From the NCBI GenBank assembly GCA_903932385.1, contig CAIZGA010000302.1, forward strand, positions 1 to 5,259: DNA of 5,259 nt, read 5' to 3'. This stretch comes from an uncultured Acidobacteriota bacterium (GTDB lineage: Bacteria > Acidobacteriota > Terriglobia > Terriglobales > Acidobacteriaceae). Of the stretch, positions 3,741 through 5,259 are shown in pieces. A program made the translations under genes and the position numbers. Position 1 is the first letter of the stretch. Every line of letters begins with the position of its first letter. The notes below the pieces were generated by a model. The model was not told the DNA's origin and did no database searches. It saw nothing but the letters and a program-made list of their open reading frames with translations.

Positions 3741-5259
3741 ATGGCAACACCTGAACTAATGAGGCAAACCGGAATCGCGGGTGTACGGCGCTTAATCAGC
3801 CGGCCGACAGCGGTAAAGAATGATGCAGCCTCGACACGCTGGGGCCTGCCGTCGTTGTACACGGTGGTGTGGACCGGACTGGACGCGCTGCTGATGGTGT
3901 TGTGCGCGACCGTAGCGGTACGCTTCTGGACGCCGACACATGGTGCAGTCAGTTCTCTGCACACCTGGCACATGGCCATTGAGATGGAACCGGCAGCGTC
4001 GATCTCCCTGCTGGGATGGTTCATCTTCTGCTACCTGTTTCTTTCCAATTCATATGGGCTCTACCGCTCGATGCACAACCGCAGCCGACTGAATGAGCTG
4101 CGCCTGACGGTACAGGCCTGCCTGATTGCCGGGCTGATTCTCTGCGGTACGATTTATCTGAGCCGAACCGAGGCGGTATCGCGGCTGGTGGTGATGACCA
4201 CGGTGGCTGCCTGCTGCGTCGCGCTGGGTACACGCCGCATGGTTTGGCGTGCTGTCATCCAGCACCGTTTTGAGCAGGGCATCGACAAGCGCAATGTGCT
4301 GGTGGTGGGCGTGGGTAAAACCGCTCAGGCACTGCGGCACCATTTGGAATCGATGCACCAGCTGGGCTACAACTTCAAGGGATTTATCTCCATCGGCGAG
4401 CGTGTGCCGGAGCCGCTGCACAGCGTGGTGATGGGCACCATGGACAATCTGTTGTCTGTGGCGCGAGCGAATTTTGTGGAAGAGATTTTCATCTGCGCGC
4501 ACACCGACCGCAGCGAACTGCTGGCGTTGGTGGATGAAGCCTCGCGTTACGGCATCAGCGTGCGTCTGGTTCCGGACCTGTACGACGGCCTGACCTGGAA
4601 TACGCAGATGGAGTTCATCGGCCACTTCCCGACGGTGCCGTTGCACCACACAGAATTTCCGCTGATCAGCTACATTGCAAAGCGCTCGCTGGATCTACTG
4701 CTATCGACCATCGCGCTGCTGGTGCTGGCACCGGTGATGCTGGCGTTGGCGCTGGCGGTGAAGCTGGATTCCAACGGATCAATTCTTTACTGCTCGGAAC
4801 GCATTGGGCGCAAGGGCAAGCGCTTCAACTGCCTGAAGTTCCGCACCATGGTGAAGGAAGCCGATTCCATTCGCTCTTCGCTGGAACACATGAACGAGCG
4901 CGAAGGCGTGCTGTTCAAGATTTCGAACGACCCGCGCATCACGCGCGTGGGACGCATCCTGCGCAAGTATTCGCTGGATGAGCTGCCGCAGTTCCTGAAT
5001 GTGCTGATGGGCGACATGAGCATTGTGGGTCCGCGGCCGCCGATTGCCAGCGAAGTGGCACAGTATGACCTGAGCCATCTGCGTCGGCTGGACGTGCTGC
5101 CGGGCATCACCGGGTTGTGGCAGGTGGAAGCACGCCAGGACCCGAGCTTCGACAGTTACATCTCTCTGGACACGGCCTACGTGGAAAACTGGAGCCTGTG
5201 GATGGACATCAAAATCCTGCTCCGCACAGTAAGCGTGGTCTTCGGCGGCACCGGCGCAT
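3741..5259 (+). CDS. Exopolysaccharide polyprenyl glycosylphosphotransferase (WcaJ/CpsE-like sugar transferase), 3' end outside window
   Basis: 506 residues are visible and the frame runs off the edge; the family C-terminus usually ends a few residues after this point. Four N-terminal membrane segments (about 38-62, 86-104, 123-140, 147-165) are followed by a Rossmann-like domain with NVLVVGVGKTAQAL (185-198). The catalytic domain (PF02397 type) starts near KRSLDLLLS (314) with a hydrophobic segment to about 342. It contains ERIGRKGKRFNCLKFRTM (353-370), NDPRITRVGRILRKYSLDELPQ (396-417), MSIVGPRPP (426-434) and PGITGLWQVEAR (454-465). D414-E415 match the Asp-Glu dyad of monotopic phosphoglycosyl transferases such as PglC, where the Asp forms a phosphosugar intermediate. 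The enzyme moves a sugar-1-phosphate from a UDP-sugar to undecaprenyl phosphate on the inner membrane, the first step of exopolysaccharide or capsule units. The donor sugar (glucose or galactose are common) cannot be told. It is probably the first gene of an operon continuing rightward, controlled from the 390-bp leader. Confidence 0.95.
   Translation, partial: MATPELMRQTGIAGVRRLISRPTAVKNDAASTRWGLPSLYTVVWTGLDALLMVLCATVAVRFWTPTHGAVSSLHTWHMAIEMEPAASISLLGWFIFCYLFLSNSYGLYRSMHNRSRLNELRLTVQACLIAGLILCGTIYLSRTEAVSRLVVMTTVAACCVALGTRRMVWRAVIQHRFEQGIDKRNVLVVGVGKTAQALRHHLESMHQLGYNFKGFISIGERVPEPLHSVVMGTMDNLLSVARANFVEEIFICAHTDRSELLALVDEASRYGISVRLVPDLYDGLTWNTQMEFIGHFPTVPLHHTEFPLISYIAKRSLDLLLSTIALLVLAPVMLALALAVKLDSNGSILYCSERIGRKGKRFNCLKFRTMVKEADSIRSSLEHMNEREGVLFKISNDPRITRVGRILRKYSLDELPQFLNVLMGDMSIVGPRPPIASEVAQYDLSHLRRLDVLPGITGLWQVEARQDPSFDSYISLDTAYVENWSLWMDIKILLRTVSVVFGGTGA

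Noticed and set aside
3731..3754. Seven-codon upstream reading frame (ATG 3731 to TGA 3754) overlapping the sugar transferase start
   Set aside because: The ribosome binding site GAGGA abuts this ATG and is spaced correctly only for 3741, so translation of the short frame is unlikely.
3437..4024. Minus-strand open frame of 195 codons crossing the 390-bp spacer
   Set aside because: It begins inside the sugar transferase coding region, has no recognisable family and no supported start within the spacer. A decayed gene cannot be excluded, but nothing positive supports one.
4050..4649. Minus-strand open frame of 199 codons within the sugar transferase gene
   Set aside because: It is His/Gln/Arg-rich shadow sequence opposite a gene with many conserved motifs.

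Overview
The window looks like chromosomal DNA from a Gram-negative, fairly GC-rich bacterium. An acidobacterium (Terriglobia type) is my best guess. This rests on the style of the TonB-dependent receptor C-terminus, the MlaF-like ATPase with an LSTGM signature, a Tat-exported RidA-fold protein and the start of an exopolysaccharide locus. The taxonomic guess is inference from remembered protein styles, not from a marker gene.

Layout, left to right. The last ~169 residues of an outer-membrane TonB-dependent receptor (to 512, +) are followed by a small four-cysteine zinc-ribbon protein (616-858, +). That small gene has no Shine-Dalgarno and a -10-like box 7 nt before its ATG. Next is a Tat-signal RidA-fold protein (1002-1496, +) with its own extended -10 promoter and a strong ribosome binding site. 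A hairpin with U-tracts on both sides (about 1509-1551) can terminate this gene and the convergent CPBP-family intramembrane protease (1591-2466, -). A 59-bp divergent intergenic region separates that protease from an MlaF-like ABC ATPase (2526-3350, +).

A 390-bp AT-richer spacer (3351-3740, about 44% GC by hand count of 3361-3720) carries two candidate promoters and a perfect 19-bp palindrome. It leads into a polyprenyl-phosphate sugar phosphotransferase (3741 to beyond the window end, +). That enzyme normally starts assembly of exopolysaccharide or capsule repeat units.

How the genes work together: mostly they do not form one pathway. The receptor, the lipid-transport-like ATPase and the sugar transferase all concern the cell envelope, but each gene except possibly the zinc ribbon appears to be its own transcription unit. 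The sugar transferase probably opens an exopolysaccharide cluster continuing to the right. I see no tRNA, rRNA, CRISPR array, insertion sequence, phage gene or recognisable defence system. The most unusual points are the exported RidA-fold protein lacking the usual active-site glutamate, the palindrome in the exopolysaccharide leader, and two or three start codons that look leaderless.
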